Shown here: piece by piece, positions 56,856 through 64,000 of the stretch | Layout: each line of letters starts with the position of its first letter | Numbering within the stretch: position 1 is the first letter of the stretch | DNA from: RGIG5579 sp045602025 | Lineage (GTDB): Bacteria; Bacillota; Clostridia; Oscillospirales; SIG627 | Reading direction: 5' to 3' | DNA: 64,000 nt | NCBI GenBank assembly: GCA_045602025.1 | Contig: JAZSAT010000011.1 | Span: forward strand, 1-64,000 | The notes under the pieces: model-generated | What the model saw: the letters and a program-made list of their open reading frames with translations, nothing else | Database searches by the model: none | What the model was told of the DNA's origin: nothing | Program-made: the position numbers and the translations under genes

Positions 56856-57626
56856 ATGAAAAGTCCCGTAAAAGAAATCCTGGAAACGGAAGAAAAAAAA
56901 GACATTCTCTCAAACGAGGAGCAGGCTCAGACTGCTAAAGCTTTGCCGCCTGAGGAAAAAAGAAAAGGGAATTTTTCTCTTTTTTCTCTTCTTGTGCCCG
57001 TTCTTTGCTTTTTTGTTCTGTTTTTGGGGATTCTTTTGGGAAAAGCCTTCAGCAAGCCGCAGACAGAAGAGATGCCTGCGGCGCAAGAGGAGGATGTTCG
57101 GGAAGAAGAGGCAGAAGTAGAGCGTTACGGCTTTCCCGAATGGATTACGCCCGTGGTCCTTACCCTGGACGGCGTCAGCCGCAGCGGAGAAAAGCTTGAG
57201 GCGGTACGGGACATTGCGGTGCATTATGTGGCAAATCCCGGCAGTACAGCCATGGCCAACCGTGACTATTTTGAAGGACCCGATTCCTCCACCAGCGCAC
57301 ATTTTATCGTAGGGCTTGACGGGGAGATCCTTCTTTTGATCCCGCCTGATGAAAGAAGCTGTGCTACCAACAAAAGAAATATCGATACCCTTTCCGTGGA
57401 GGTGTGTCATCCGGACGAAACGGGTGTGTTTTTGCCTGAGACAAGAGAAAGTCTTGTCAGGCTTCTTGCCCATCTTTGTGTTCGTTTTGATCTGACGGAG
57501 GAAAATCTGATCCGCCACTACGATGTAACGGGGAAAATGTGTCCTCTCTATTATGTTGAAAATCCTTTGGAATGGGAAGCATTAAAAGAGGATGTAAAAA
57601 ATAAAATACAGGAGGGAGAAATTTGA
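56856..57626 (+). CDS. Membrane-anchored N-acetylmuramoyl-L-alanine amidase (PGRP/Amidase_2)
   Basis: 256 aa. A cytoplasmic N-terminus (~38 aa), one membrane helix (FSLLVPVLCFFVLFLGILLG), an acidic linker, then an Amidase_2/PGRP domain from about residue 100. Zinc ligands: His in IAVHYVANPG, His in IRHYDVTG and Cys in KMCPLYY. It cleaves peptidoglycan stem peptides outside the cell. Type II membrane anchoring suggests local wall remodelling. Followed directly by TVP38. Confidence 0.9.
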   Translation: MKSPVKEILETEEKKDILSNEEQAQTAKALPPEEKRKGNFSLFSLLVPVLCFFVLFLGILLGKAFSKPQTEEMPAAQEEDVREEEAEVERYGFPEWITPVVLTLDGVSRSGEKLEAVRDIAVHYVANPGSTAMANRDYFEGPDSSTSAHFIVGLDGEILLLIPPDERSCATNKRNIDTLSVEVCHPDETGVFLPETRESLVRLLAHLCVRFDLTEENLIRHYDVTGKMCPLYYVENPLEWEALKEDVKNKIQEGEI

Positions 57627-58318
57627 CAGAAAAGCAGAAAAAGATCGTGGGCTTTTTTGCAGGCCTTTTGGCGATTTTGTTTTTACTTTTGATCACTGCT
57701 TTTTTGGGAAAGCCCTTGATGGCTCTCACCTCCGATCCCGGTGCTCTGAAGGAGTTTGCAAAGGCCCACGGCTTTTGGGCGGAGATCGTCTTTGTGGGGA
57801 TGGTTGTCTTTCAGGTTGTTATTGCTCTGATTCCCGGGGAGCCCTTAGAAATTGCTGCAGGGGTAGCCTTCGGAAGCCTGGAAGGAACGCTTCTTTGCCT
57901 TTGCGGGATTTTCCTTGGCAGTATGATCGTTTTTCTTCTTGTAAGAAAGCTCGGTGTCAGGCTTGTGGAGGTATTTTTCCCGATTGAAAAAATTCGATCT
58001 CTGCGTTTTTTGCAGAAAGGGAAACGCTTTGATGCCTTTCTTTTTCTTATTTTGATGATCCCGGGCACGCCCAAGGACCTGATCAGCTATTTTGTACCCT
58101 TAACCAAAATTAAAATGAGCCAGTGGCTTATTCTAACTACCTTTGCCCGTATTCCCTCGGTGGTTACCTCTACCGTCGGAGGGTCTGCTTTGCGGGACGG
58201 GCGGTACCTTTTTGCGGTGATCCTCTTTGCTGTGACCGCTGCCGTAAGTATAATAGGCGCGATTTTATTCGATAAATTTCTTCAGCATCGCAGAAAGAAA
58301 AAAGAGAAGAGATCATAA
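57623..58318 (+). CDS. TVP38/TMEM64 (DedA/VTT) family membrane protein
   Basis: 231 aa, five to six hydrophobic segments. The VTT-domain core is LIPGEPLEIAAGVAFGSLEG followed by FLGSMIVFLLVRKLG and later FLFLILMIPGTPKDLISYF. The family is associated with lipid scrambling and flippase functions. It starts at TTG 57623, one base before the amidase TGA, with GGAGG at 57611-57616. It belongs to the amidase-TVP38-ABC operon. Confidence 0.88.
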   Translation: MTEKQKKIVGFFAGLLAILFLLLITAFLGKPLMALTSDPGALKEFAKAHGFWAEIVFVGMVVFQVVIALIPGEPLEIAAGVAFGSLEGTLLCLCGIFLGSMIVFLLVRKLGVRLVEVFFPIEKIRSLRFLQKGKRFDAFLFLILMIPGTPKDLISYFVPLTKIKMSQWLILTTFARIPSVVTSTVGGSALRDGRYLFAVILFAVTAAVSIIGAILFDKFLQHRRKKKEKRS

Positions 58319-58328
58319 GGAGGTTTTT

Positions 58329-61130
58329 ATGCTCCAAATCAAAAATTTAACAAAGATATACAAACCGAAAAAAGGGGTTCCCGTAACCGCTCTGGATCAT
58401 GTATCCCTTACCCTTCCCGAAAAGGGTATGGTATTCCTTCTCGGCAAAAGCGGAAGCGGCAAAAGCACTCTGCTGAATCTCCTCGGCGGTCTTGATTCCT
58501 TCGATTCCGGTGAGATCATTATTTCCGGTGAAAAGACAGATTCTTTTCGTCAGTCGGATTTTGTCTCTTACCGCAATACGCTGGTAGGCTTTATTTTTCA
58601 GGAATACAATGTTCTGGAAGAATTTACCGTAGGGGCAAATATTGCTCTTGCTTTGGAATTGCAAGGCAAAAAAGCCACAGACGAAGAGATCGGGAAAATT
58701 CTCGATAGGGTCGACCTTTCAGGCTTTGGCAACCGCCGTCCCAATGAGCTTTCCGGCGGTCAGAAGCAGAGAGTTGCCATTGCCCGTGCTTTGGTGAAAA
58801 ATCCCAAGATCATTATGGCAGATGAGCCTACGGGCGCATTGGATTCCGTAACGGGCCGTCAGATCCTGGATACCTTGAAAAAGCTCTCCGCGGAAAAGCT
58901 TGTGATCGTCGTTTCCCACGATAGGGATTTTGCCGAAAAGTATGCGGATCGTATCATTGAGCTTTCCGACGGCAAGGTCATTTCCGATATGGAGTATGAA
59001 AACGAAGCCTTTGCCTTTGAGGAAAAAGGCATATCCTACGGAGAAAACGAAATTACCGTTTCCGCAGGATATCACTTAACGGAGGAAGACAGAGAGGCGA
59101 TCAATGCTTATCTGGACGCTCTTTCCCATGGGGAAAAGGCGCGCATTTTACCGAAGCAATCGGGCAGAAAAAAGCATGAGACTCGGGAAGAGAAAATTGT
59201 AGTTTCAAAAGAAAAACTGGAATTGATTCCCTCAAAGCTTCCCATCAAGCCGGCTTTTCGCATCGGTGCGGGTGCATTGAAGCACAAAAAGATCCGCCTT
59301 GTATTCACGATCTTCCTTTCCTGTATCGCTTTTGGACTCTTCGGTCTTGCGGATACCTTCGGCGCATACGATCATATCACTACCTGTGTCAGGAGTATTC
59401 TTGACAGCAAGATCTCTTACGCTTCTGTCAGAAGAGAGGAGAAGGTCTGGTATGAAAACGGTGACAAAAAAGATTATTATATGACCGACGGCGGCCGGAT
59501 CAAGGAGGAAGAGCTTCTTGAGATCGGCAAAAAAACAGATGTTGTTTTGGAGGGAGTCTTCACTCCTTACGGTCAAAATCTGAATTTTTCCCATTTGTAC
59601 GATGGGGATGCGGAATTTACCAAGTCCGAATTTCATATTTATCCCTATTATTTTAACGGCTTTGCGAAAGCGGACGAAAAAAACCTTTCGGAAATGGGCC
59701 ACACCCTTCTTGCGGGCAGAATGCCTCAGGCAGGGAAAGGGGAAATTGTCATCACCTCTTATGTTTGTGAGACCTTTATGATCGGCGGCTTTGCCAAAAC
59801 GGGTGAAGACGGAAAGATCACCTATGAAAAGGTAAGAGGTCCCGAGGATATGCTGGGCAAGATCTTTACCCTTTCCGAAAAGGAGTACACCGTTGTAGGT
59901 GTGGTGGACTGCGGCTTTGATCTGGAACGGTACCGTCCCCTTACCGAAGAGGTGCTGGACGAATCCACCGCAGATCTTCTGATCTCTTATGCGCTCAGTC
60001 AGGAGCTTAGCGGCATTCGCGAGTATTCTCTCGCACAGGTGGCTTTTGTCCACGAAGAGGACCTTGCCGAAATGGCAGCCGCACAGCCCGGCTTCAGCCA
60101 AGGTGCAGACGGGCATTTTTCCGCCGAGTGGTATGAAGGAAACAATAAGGATAATTGGTATGGGATCTGGGCGGAGAATTTCGGCACCTTGAAGGATACA
60201 AAAGGGTATACTGTTCTCTGGACGGAAGGAGAAAAAGAAACTCTTGCAGAAAACGAGATGATCCTGTCCCTGAGATGCGCCATGGAAAATTTAGGCATCT
60301 CTCTTTCTCCCGAAGCTTATGACGAAAAGGGGGAAGTCAATTATAAAACCCTTACGGAAGAAGATAAGAAAATGCTTCTGTCTGCCGTGAGAGATCTTCC
60401 GGCCATGACCATTATTTCCCATAGCTATCACGATTATGAAAACACTGCAAAAACCGTTGAAAACGGCAAGGTGGTGGGAATCCTTCTTCCTTCCGAAGGG
60501 CTCTATGATCCCGGCAGCGTGATCATTGCCTCCAATGAACTGATGAAAAATGTGATCCGTCTGGACGACGGCATCTATCAATACGCAGTGGGTAAAATGC
60601 CTGAGGAGACAGCCTCTCTTCGCCCCCTTGTGGAATTTTGCTACGATGAAAAGGGTGATGTGGCGTTCCCCTTGCAGAACTCCGTTTGCTTTGAGCTGGA
60701 CGGCATCCATGAAATGCTGCAAATCTTAGCCAAGGTGTTCCTTTGGGTCGGAGTTGGCTTTGCCCTGTTTGCAGCCCTGATGCTCTCTAACTTTATTTCC
60801 ACCAGTATTATTTACAAAAAACAGCAGATCGGTATTCTTCGTGCCATCGGTGCAAGAAGCAGCGATGTATTCCGCATTTTCTTCTCGGAAAGCTTCGTCA
60901 TTGCTATGATCAACTTTGTTCTTTCCGCTGCGGGAACCTTTATCGCGGTAACCTTGATCAATTATTTCATTCGCAGTGAAACGGGTATTTTGATCACCAT
61001 TCTTACCTTCTCTGTAAGACAGGTGCTGTTGCTGCTTCTCGTCAGCCTTCTGGTGGCGGCTGTGGCAAGCTTTATTCCCGTGAAAAAGATTGCATCCAAA
61101 AAGCCCATCGATGCCATTCGAGGCCGATAA
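58329..61130 (+). CDS. ABC transporter with fused ATPase and FtsX-like permease (MacB-type)
   Basis: 933 aa. The N-terminal ATPase has Walker A GKSGSGKST (about residues 39-47), signature LSGGQKQR, Walker B IIMADEPTGALD and H-loop VVSHDRD. A linker (about 230-320) leads to a permease half: one helix (LVFTIFLSCIAFGLFGLADT), a large extracellular domain of about 430 residues, and three C-terminal FtsX helices ending in VKKIASKKPIDAIRGR. Such MacB-like mechanotransmitters export lipoproteins or peptides or give antimicrobial-peptide resistance. The upstream two-component system is the likely regulator. Confidence 0.92.
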   Translation: MLQIKNLTKIYKPKKGVPVTALDHVSLTLPEKGMVFLLGKSGSGKSTLLNLLGGLDSFDSGEIIISGEKTDSFRQSDFVSYRNTLVGFIFQEYNVLEEFTVGANIALALELQGKKATDEEIGKILDRVDLSGFGNRRPNELSGGQKQRVAIARALVKNPKIIMADEPTGALDSVTGRQILDTLKKLSAEKLVIVVSHDRDFAEKYADRIIELSDGKVISDMEYENEAFAFEEKGISYGENEITVSAGYHLTEEDREAINAYLDALSHGEKARILPKQSGRKKHETREEKIVVSKEKLELIPSKLPIKPAFRIGAGALKHKKIRLVFTIFLSCIAFGLFGLADTFGAYDHITTCVRSILDSKISYASVRREEKVWYENGDKKDYYMTDGGRIKEEELLEIGKKTDVVLEGVFTPYGQNLNFSHLYDGDAEFTKSEFHIYPYYFNGFAKADEKNLSEMGHTLLAGRMPQAGKGEIVITSYVCETFMIGGFAKTGEDGKITYEKVRGPEDMLGKIFTLSEKEYTVVGVVDCGFDLERYRPLTEEVLDESTADLLISYALSQELSGIREYSLAQVAFVHEEDLAEMAAAQPGFSQGADGHFSAEWYEGNNKDNWYGIWAENFGTLKDTKGYTVLWTEGEKETLAENEMILSLRCAMENLGISLSPEAYDEKGEVNYKTLTEEDKKMLLSAVRDLPAMTIISHSYHDYENTAKTVENGKVVGILLPSEGLYDPGSVIIASNELMKNVIRLDDGIYQYAVGKMPEETASLRPLVEFCYDEKGDVAFPLQNSVCFELDGIHEMLQILAKVFLWVGVGFALFAALMLSNFISTSIIYKKQQIGILRAIGARSSDVFRIFFSESFVIAMINFVLSAAGTFIAVTLINYFIRSETGILITILTFSVRQVLLLLLVSLLVAAVASFIPVKKIASKKPIDAIRGR

Positions 61131-61133
61131 CAA

Positions 61134-61168
61134 AAAACTCCGTTTGCACAGCAAACGGAGTTTTCTTT
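61134..61168 (+). terminator. Terminator of the ABC transporter operon
   Basis: 14-bp stem AAAACTCCGTTTGC / GCAAACGGAGTTTT, ACA loop, T-rich tail. Confidence 0.88.
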
Positions 61169-61171
61169 TCC

Positions 61172-61199
61172 TTGACTTTCGGGCAACATCTGATAAAAT
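61172..61199 (+). promoter_or_regulatory. Promoter of the histidine-phosphatase gene
   Basis: TTGACT, 16 bases, TAAAAT, 29 bases before ATG 61229. Confidence 0.65.
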
Positions 61200-61228
61200 A
61201 GATCTATCGAAAACAAAGAGGATTTTAT

Positions 61229-61864
61229 ATGAAAACAGATATTTATTTGATCCGTCACGGTCAATCAGAAGGAAATCTCCACGATCTTTTTCTCGGACAT
61301 ACGGATCTTGATTTAACTCCCCTTGGCAAAAAGCAGGCGGAGAGGGTCGCAAGCTATTTGGAAAATATTTCTGTTGACAAGATCTATTCCAGTGACCTTT
61401 TGCGCGCCTTTCATACCGCCCTTCCCTTGGCAGAGAAAAAGGGCCTTTCCATTTTGAAAAGAAAAGACCTGCGGGAGATCTATGCGGGGCTTTGGGACGG
61501 ACTTGCCGTTTCCGAGCTTCGGGAAAAATATCCCGAAAGCTGCCACATCTGGTGGCACGATACGGGCCTTGCCCGCCCCGATGGCGGTGAAAGTGTAGAG
61601 GAGCTCCAAAAAAGGGTTCTTTCCGCCGTTTATGAAATTGCCGAGGAAAACATAGGAAAAAAGGTCTGTATTTTCACCCATTTTACTCCCATTTATGCAC
61701 TAAAGACCGCCTGGTCAGGCGCGCCCCTTTCGGAAATGAAAAATATGCCCAAGCCCCAAAACGCCTCCGTGACCCACGTCCTTTACGAAAAGGGCGAGTT
61801 TGAAATTGCAGAATACGCCTACAACGGCTATCTTGGGGATCTGGCATCCAATTTCTTCGGTTGA
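61229..61864 (+). CDS. Histidine-phosphatase (phosphoglycerate-mutase-like) family protein
   Basis: 211 aa. The RHG motif LIRHGQSEGN (catalytic His ~10) lies at the N-terminus. LTPLGKKQAERVASYL and SSDLLRAFHTALPL follow, with the second His in IFTHFTPIYAL. The motifs match cobalamin- or general-phosphatase members rather than glycolytic mutases, but the substrate cannot be read from sequence. Overlaps the next open frame slightly; its true start is further down. Confidence 0.88.
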   Translation: MKTDIYLIRHGQSEGNLHDLFLGHTDLDLTPLGKKQAERVASYLENISVDKIYSSDLLRAFHTALPLAEKKGLSILKRKDLREIYAGLWDGLAVSELREKYPESCHIWWHDTGLARPDGGESVEELQKRVLSAVYEIAEENIGKKVCIFTHFTPIYALKTAWSGAPLSEMKNMPKPQNASVTHVLYEKGEFEIAEYAYNGYLGDLASNFFG

Positions 61865-61887
61865 TTTTAGATAAAAGGAGTTTTTTT

Positions 61888-62217
61888 ATGTCAGCTTCTG
61901 TATTGACACTGCTGATCGGAATTCTTTGTATTTTTCTTGGACTTCAGAATATGAAAGGGAATATCTCCTCCCTCCATTCCTATCACAGGCACAGAGTGTC
62001 TGAAGAGGATCGGCTTCCCTTTGGTAAAAAAGTGGGCCTTGGTACGGTCATCATCGGTGCGGGGATCTCCTTTTTTGGTGTTTTTTCTGCCTTGACCCTT
62101 TATACCGATCGGTCGATTTTTATTTTGGTCGGCACAGCGGTTCTGATTATAACCCTTGTGGTGGGACTGGGACTCAGTTTTTACGCAATGATAAAATACA
62201 ATAAGGGTATTTTTTAA
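61888..62217 (+). CDS. Small membrane protein, DUF3784-like
   Basis: 109 aa with three hydrophobic helices: an N-terminal SVLTLLIGILCIFLGLQ, a central FGKKVGLGTVIIGAGISFFG and a C-terminal VLIITLVVGLGLSFYAMIKY. The pattern resembles DUF3784 proteins. ATG 61888 was chosen because AAGGAG is 7 bases upstream; function unknown. Confidence 0.6.
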   Translation: MSASVLTLLIGILCIFLGLQNMKGNISSLHSYHRHRVSEEDRLPFGKKVGLGTVIIGAGISFFGVFSALTLYTDRSIFILVGTAVLIITLVVGLGLSFYAMIKYNKGIF

Positions 62218-62331
62218 TCAAAAAAGAATGGAGCAACCCAAAGTTTACAATTAGAAACGCCGGATTGGTAGTATGTTTTTGCTGTGCATTCTATAATAAG
62301 CACAACACACAAAAGCATAAGGAGAAGAAAT

Positions 62332-62730
62332 ATGACTCTTGGCGAAAAAATCGCAAAACAAAGAAAAGAATTGAATTTTACACAGGAGCAGCTTGCTGAG
62401 ATCCTCTGTGTATCCCGCCAGTCTGTCAGCAAATGGGAGTCGGACCTCGCCTTCCCCGAAACCGAAAAACTCCTTGAACTTGGGAAACTCTTTGACTGTT
62501 CCATGGATTATCTTTTGAAAGAAGAGATTACGGGTAAAAGCGGTGTGCAAACACCCGGCTTTGCCGAAAAAGTCGAAGAGGTCAGCCGAAAGGTAATGAC
62601 GGAGAAAAACAAGGGGAAATTAAAGAAAATGCTAAAGGTCATCGGTATTGTTTTGGCGGCTCTTTTGGCGGTGGATATTGTTTCGCTGATATTGTATCTT
62701 TTTGTTTTAGGTATGCGTCTCATTAAATAA
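62332..62730 (+). CDS. XRE-family regulator with a C-terminal membrane helix
   Basis: 132 aa. The HTH domain begins at the start: LGEKIAKQRKELNFTQEQLA, then VSRQSVSKWESDLAFPETEKL. A linker of about 35 residues and one membrane segment (VIGIVLAALLAVDIVSLILYLFVLG) follow. ATG 62332 has GGAG 7 bases upstream. A TATAAT lies at 62292-62297. Membrane-tethered XRE proteins are common in Firmicutes; targets unknown. Confidence 0.8.
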   Translation: MTLGEKIAKQRKELNFTQEQLAEILCVSRQSVSKWESDLAFPETEKLLELGKLFDCSMDYLLKEEITGKSGVQTPGFAEKVEEVSRKVMTEKNKGKLKKMLKVIGIVLAALLAVDIVSLILYLFVLGMRLIK

Positions 62731-62749
62731 GAATTTGCGAGGTGTTGGT

Positions 62750-62917
62750 ATGAAAAAGTTTTTTCAAGTAATTTGTTGTGCGGTAGGCAGTGGAATGATT
62801 GGTTTCTTTTCAAGTGAGTTGAACACAGTAGTTGGATGTGTGTTTTTCACGCTTGGTGTTGCTTTGCTTGTTGGTTCCATCATTTTGGTGTCAAAACAGG
62901 ATAAAGAGGACAAGTAA
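62750..62917 (+). CDS. Small two-helix membrane protein
   Basis: 55 aa. Two hydrophobic segments (FFQVICCAVGSGMIGFF and VGCVFFTLGVALLVGSIILV) and a charged KQDKEDK end. ATG 62750 follows GAGGTG. It lies just after the XRE gene, probably in the same transcript. No recognised family. Confidence 0.5.
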   Translation: MKKFFQVICCAVGSGMIGFFSSELNTVVGCVFFTLGVALLVGSIILVSKQDKEDK

Positions 62918-62995
62918 ATCCCAATATGTCTAACAGTTAGGAAAATAAGAAATTGCCTCCACCACATCAAAAATGGGGGGTGGCTTGACAGTCCA

Positions 62996-63024
62996 TTGAC
63001 GGTTTTCCTTCATTGCCGTAGAAT
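62996..63024 (+). promoter_or_regulatory. Promoter of the last HTH gene
   Basis: TTGACG, 17 bases, TAGAAT, 21 bases before ATG 63046. Confidence 0.6.
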
Positions 63025-63045
63025 GATGGGCGGAGGGGAACCGAT

Positions 63046-64000
63046 ATGACTGATAAAAAAACACTTGGCTCGTTCATTAAAGCGAAACGAACCGAGAAAA
63101 ATTATTCACAAAAGGATTTGGCTGAAATATTGTTTGTTACCGAGGGTGCGATCAGCAAATGGGAACGAGGTGTGTCATATCCTGATATTACATTGATTGC
63201 TGATATCTGCCGTGTCCTTGAGATAAGCGAACATGAATTGATTACTGCGTCAACTGATATGGACACACGAAAAATGAAACAAGAGGCTCGAAAGTTCCGT
63301 ACTATTCGTGACACCTGGTTTTGGGCCCCGACAATAGCCTATGGCGTTACGCTAATTACCTGTCTCATTTGTAATCTTGCAGTAAACCATATGCTTTCTT
63401 GGTTTTTTGTTTTGTTGGCCGCATTGATTTGCGCTTTTACCTTTGTACCCACAGTTACCAGTTTTTTTGAGACGAAAAAGCTGCTTGCTTTCTCTGTTTC
63501 AACATATCTGTCTATTTGCCTGCTTTTATTTACTTGTGCGGTATACACCAACGATCTGACTTGGTTCTTGACTGCTGCTATTGGTGTCTTGATGGGGTAT
63601 GTGATGGTATTTGTACCTGTCTTACTAAAAAGAACGAATTATTCGAGGTATAAGTATATCATATCCTTTTCCGCACTATTTGCATTGACTGTTTTGATGA
63701 TGTTGCACATCCGTATTTGGCACCCGTTTATGCTTGGTAAGGCAATGTTGCTGGCTGGTTACGGCTTTGTACCAGTAATTGCTTGTGCGGTGATATGTGC
63801 CTTCAGATTTAACGCATTTCTTAAGGCAGGAATCTGTACCACAGTCATTGGAATCATACTTTATTGCGCAAATTATGTCATTGCAGCCTTGTTTGGCCCA
63901 CCTGATAACAAACCCTATCAGGTGGATTTCCAAAACTGGAAACAATGCCTGGATGGAAATGTTCACTTCATCATGTTGATGTTGTTCTTGTTGGTGAGCA
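63046..64000 (+). CDS. XRE-family regulator with multi-pass membrane domain (3' end beyond the window)
   Basis: 318 codons are open to the end of the window. The HTH domain occupies residues about 5-65: LGSFIKAKRTEKNYSQKDLAE, VTEGAISKWERGVSYPDIT. A short linker and then seven or eight hydrophobic segments fill the rest. This HTH-plus-polytopic-membrane plan is widespread in Firmicutes and probably senses a membrane signal. GGAGGGG precedes ATG 63046. A second XRE regulator lies 700 bases upstream. Confidence 0.82.
   Translation, partial: MTDKKTLGSFIKAKRTEKNYSQKDLAEILFVTEGAISKWERGVSYPDITLIADICRVLEISEHELITASTDMDTRKMKQEARKFRTIRDTWFWAPTIAYGVTLITCLICNLAVNHMLSWFFVLLAALICAFTFVPTVTSFFETKKLLAFSVSTYLSICLLLFTCAVYTNDLTWFLTAAIGVLMGYVMVFVPVLLKRTNYSRYKYIISFSALFALTVLMMLHIRIWHPFMLGKAMLLAGYGFVPVIACAVICAFRFNAFLKAGICTTVIGIILYCANYVIAALFGPPDNKPYQVDFQNWKQCLDGNVHFIMLMLFLLVS

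Overview
The window looks like chromosomal DNA of an anaerobic Clostridia-type Firmicute, probably an uncultured gut lineage. The grounds are strong GGAGG-type ribosome-binding sites, TTGACA-N17-TATAAT promoters, TPP and lysine riboswitches, a DUF2764-containing V-type ATPase operon, anaerobic ThiH-type thiazole synthesis, and many hairpin-plus-U-tract terminators between short operons. I did not try to place it more narrowly.

Layout. 1-4.75 kb (minus): V-type ATPase operon E-DUF2764-A-B-D, the last gene leaving the window. 5.2-8.8 kb (plus): an ECF sigma factor operon with a probable anti-sigma protein, a lipoprotein and a DUF3221-like surface protein. 8.9-10.9 kb: tRNA-Leu, a dense palindrome array ending in a promoter, and an AT-rich modification-dependent-nuclease candidate (EVE-like plus HsdR_N domains). 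11.0-12.9 kb: a PHP-domain lipoprotein, then a scar where an esterase fragment meets a four-helix-bundle gene fragment. 13.1-19.1 kb (minus): complete TPP-riboswitch-controlled thiSFGHEDC. 19.1-23.1 kb: esterase, low-molecular-weight tyrosine phosphatase, HAD phosphatase and a two-component system. 23.2-26.6 kb: an isolated phage-type holin/BppU/XkdX/amidase module. 26.7-35.3 kb: yerC-hisZG-D-C-B-H-A-F-(metallophosphoesterase)-hisIE. 35.3-37.4 kb: membrane protein, tRNA-Ala and a ThrE-type exporter pair. 37.7-41.5 kb: lysine riboswitch-dapA-lysC-lysA. 41.5-43.2 kb: AzlCD and five tRNAs. 43.3-47.5 kb: metallo-beta-lactamase protein, tRNA-Gly, a second palindrome array with a four-helix-bundle/kinase pair, radical SAM protein and tRNA-Glu. 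47.6-54.2 kb: HAD phosphatases, a membrane protein and an acyl-activation/acyl-transfer/DUF6320 group. 54.2-61.1 kb: two-component system, PGRP-like amidase, TVP38 protein and MacB-like ABC transporter. 61.2-64 kb: phosphatase, small membrane proteins and two HTH-XRE membrane regulators, the last leaving the window.

Three things stand out. (1) Two palindrome arrays, at about 9.0-9.2 and 45.15-45.35 kb, share architecture but not sequence. Each lies just downstream of a tRNA gene and its terminator, and each ends in a near-identical TCATTGAAA-N17-TAYAAT promoter that drives an accessory gene: a nuclease in one case, a four-helix-bundle protein with a kinase in the other. (2) The his operon lacks any recognised histidinol-phosphate phosphatase but carries a cytoplasmic calcineurin-like metallophosphoesterase between hisF and hisIE, and it is preceded by a likely operator for the TrpR-like first gene. 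(3) An orphan phage lysis/tail-tip cassette sits in otherwise housekeeping surroundings.
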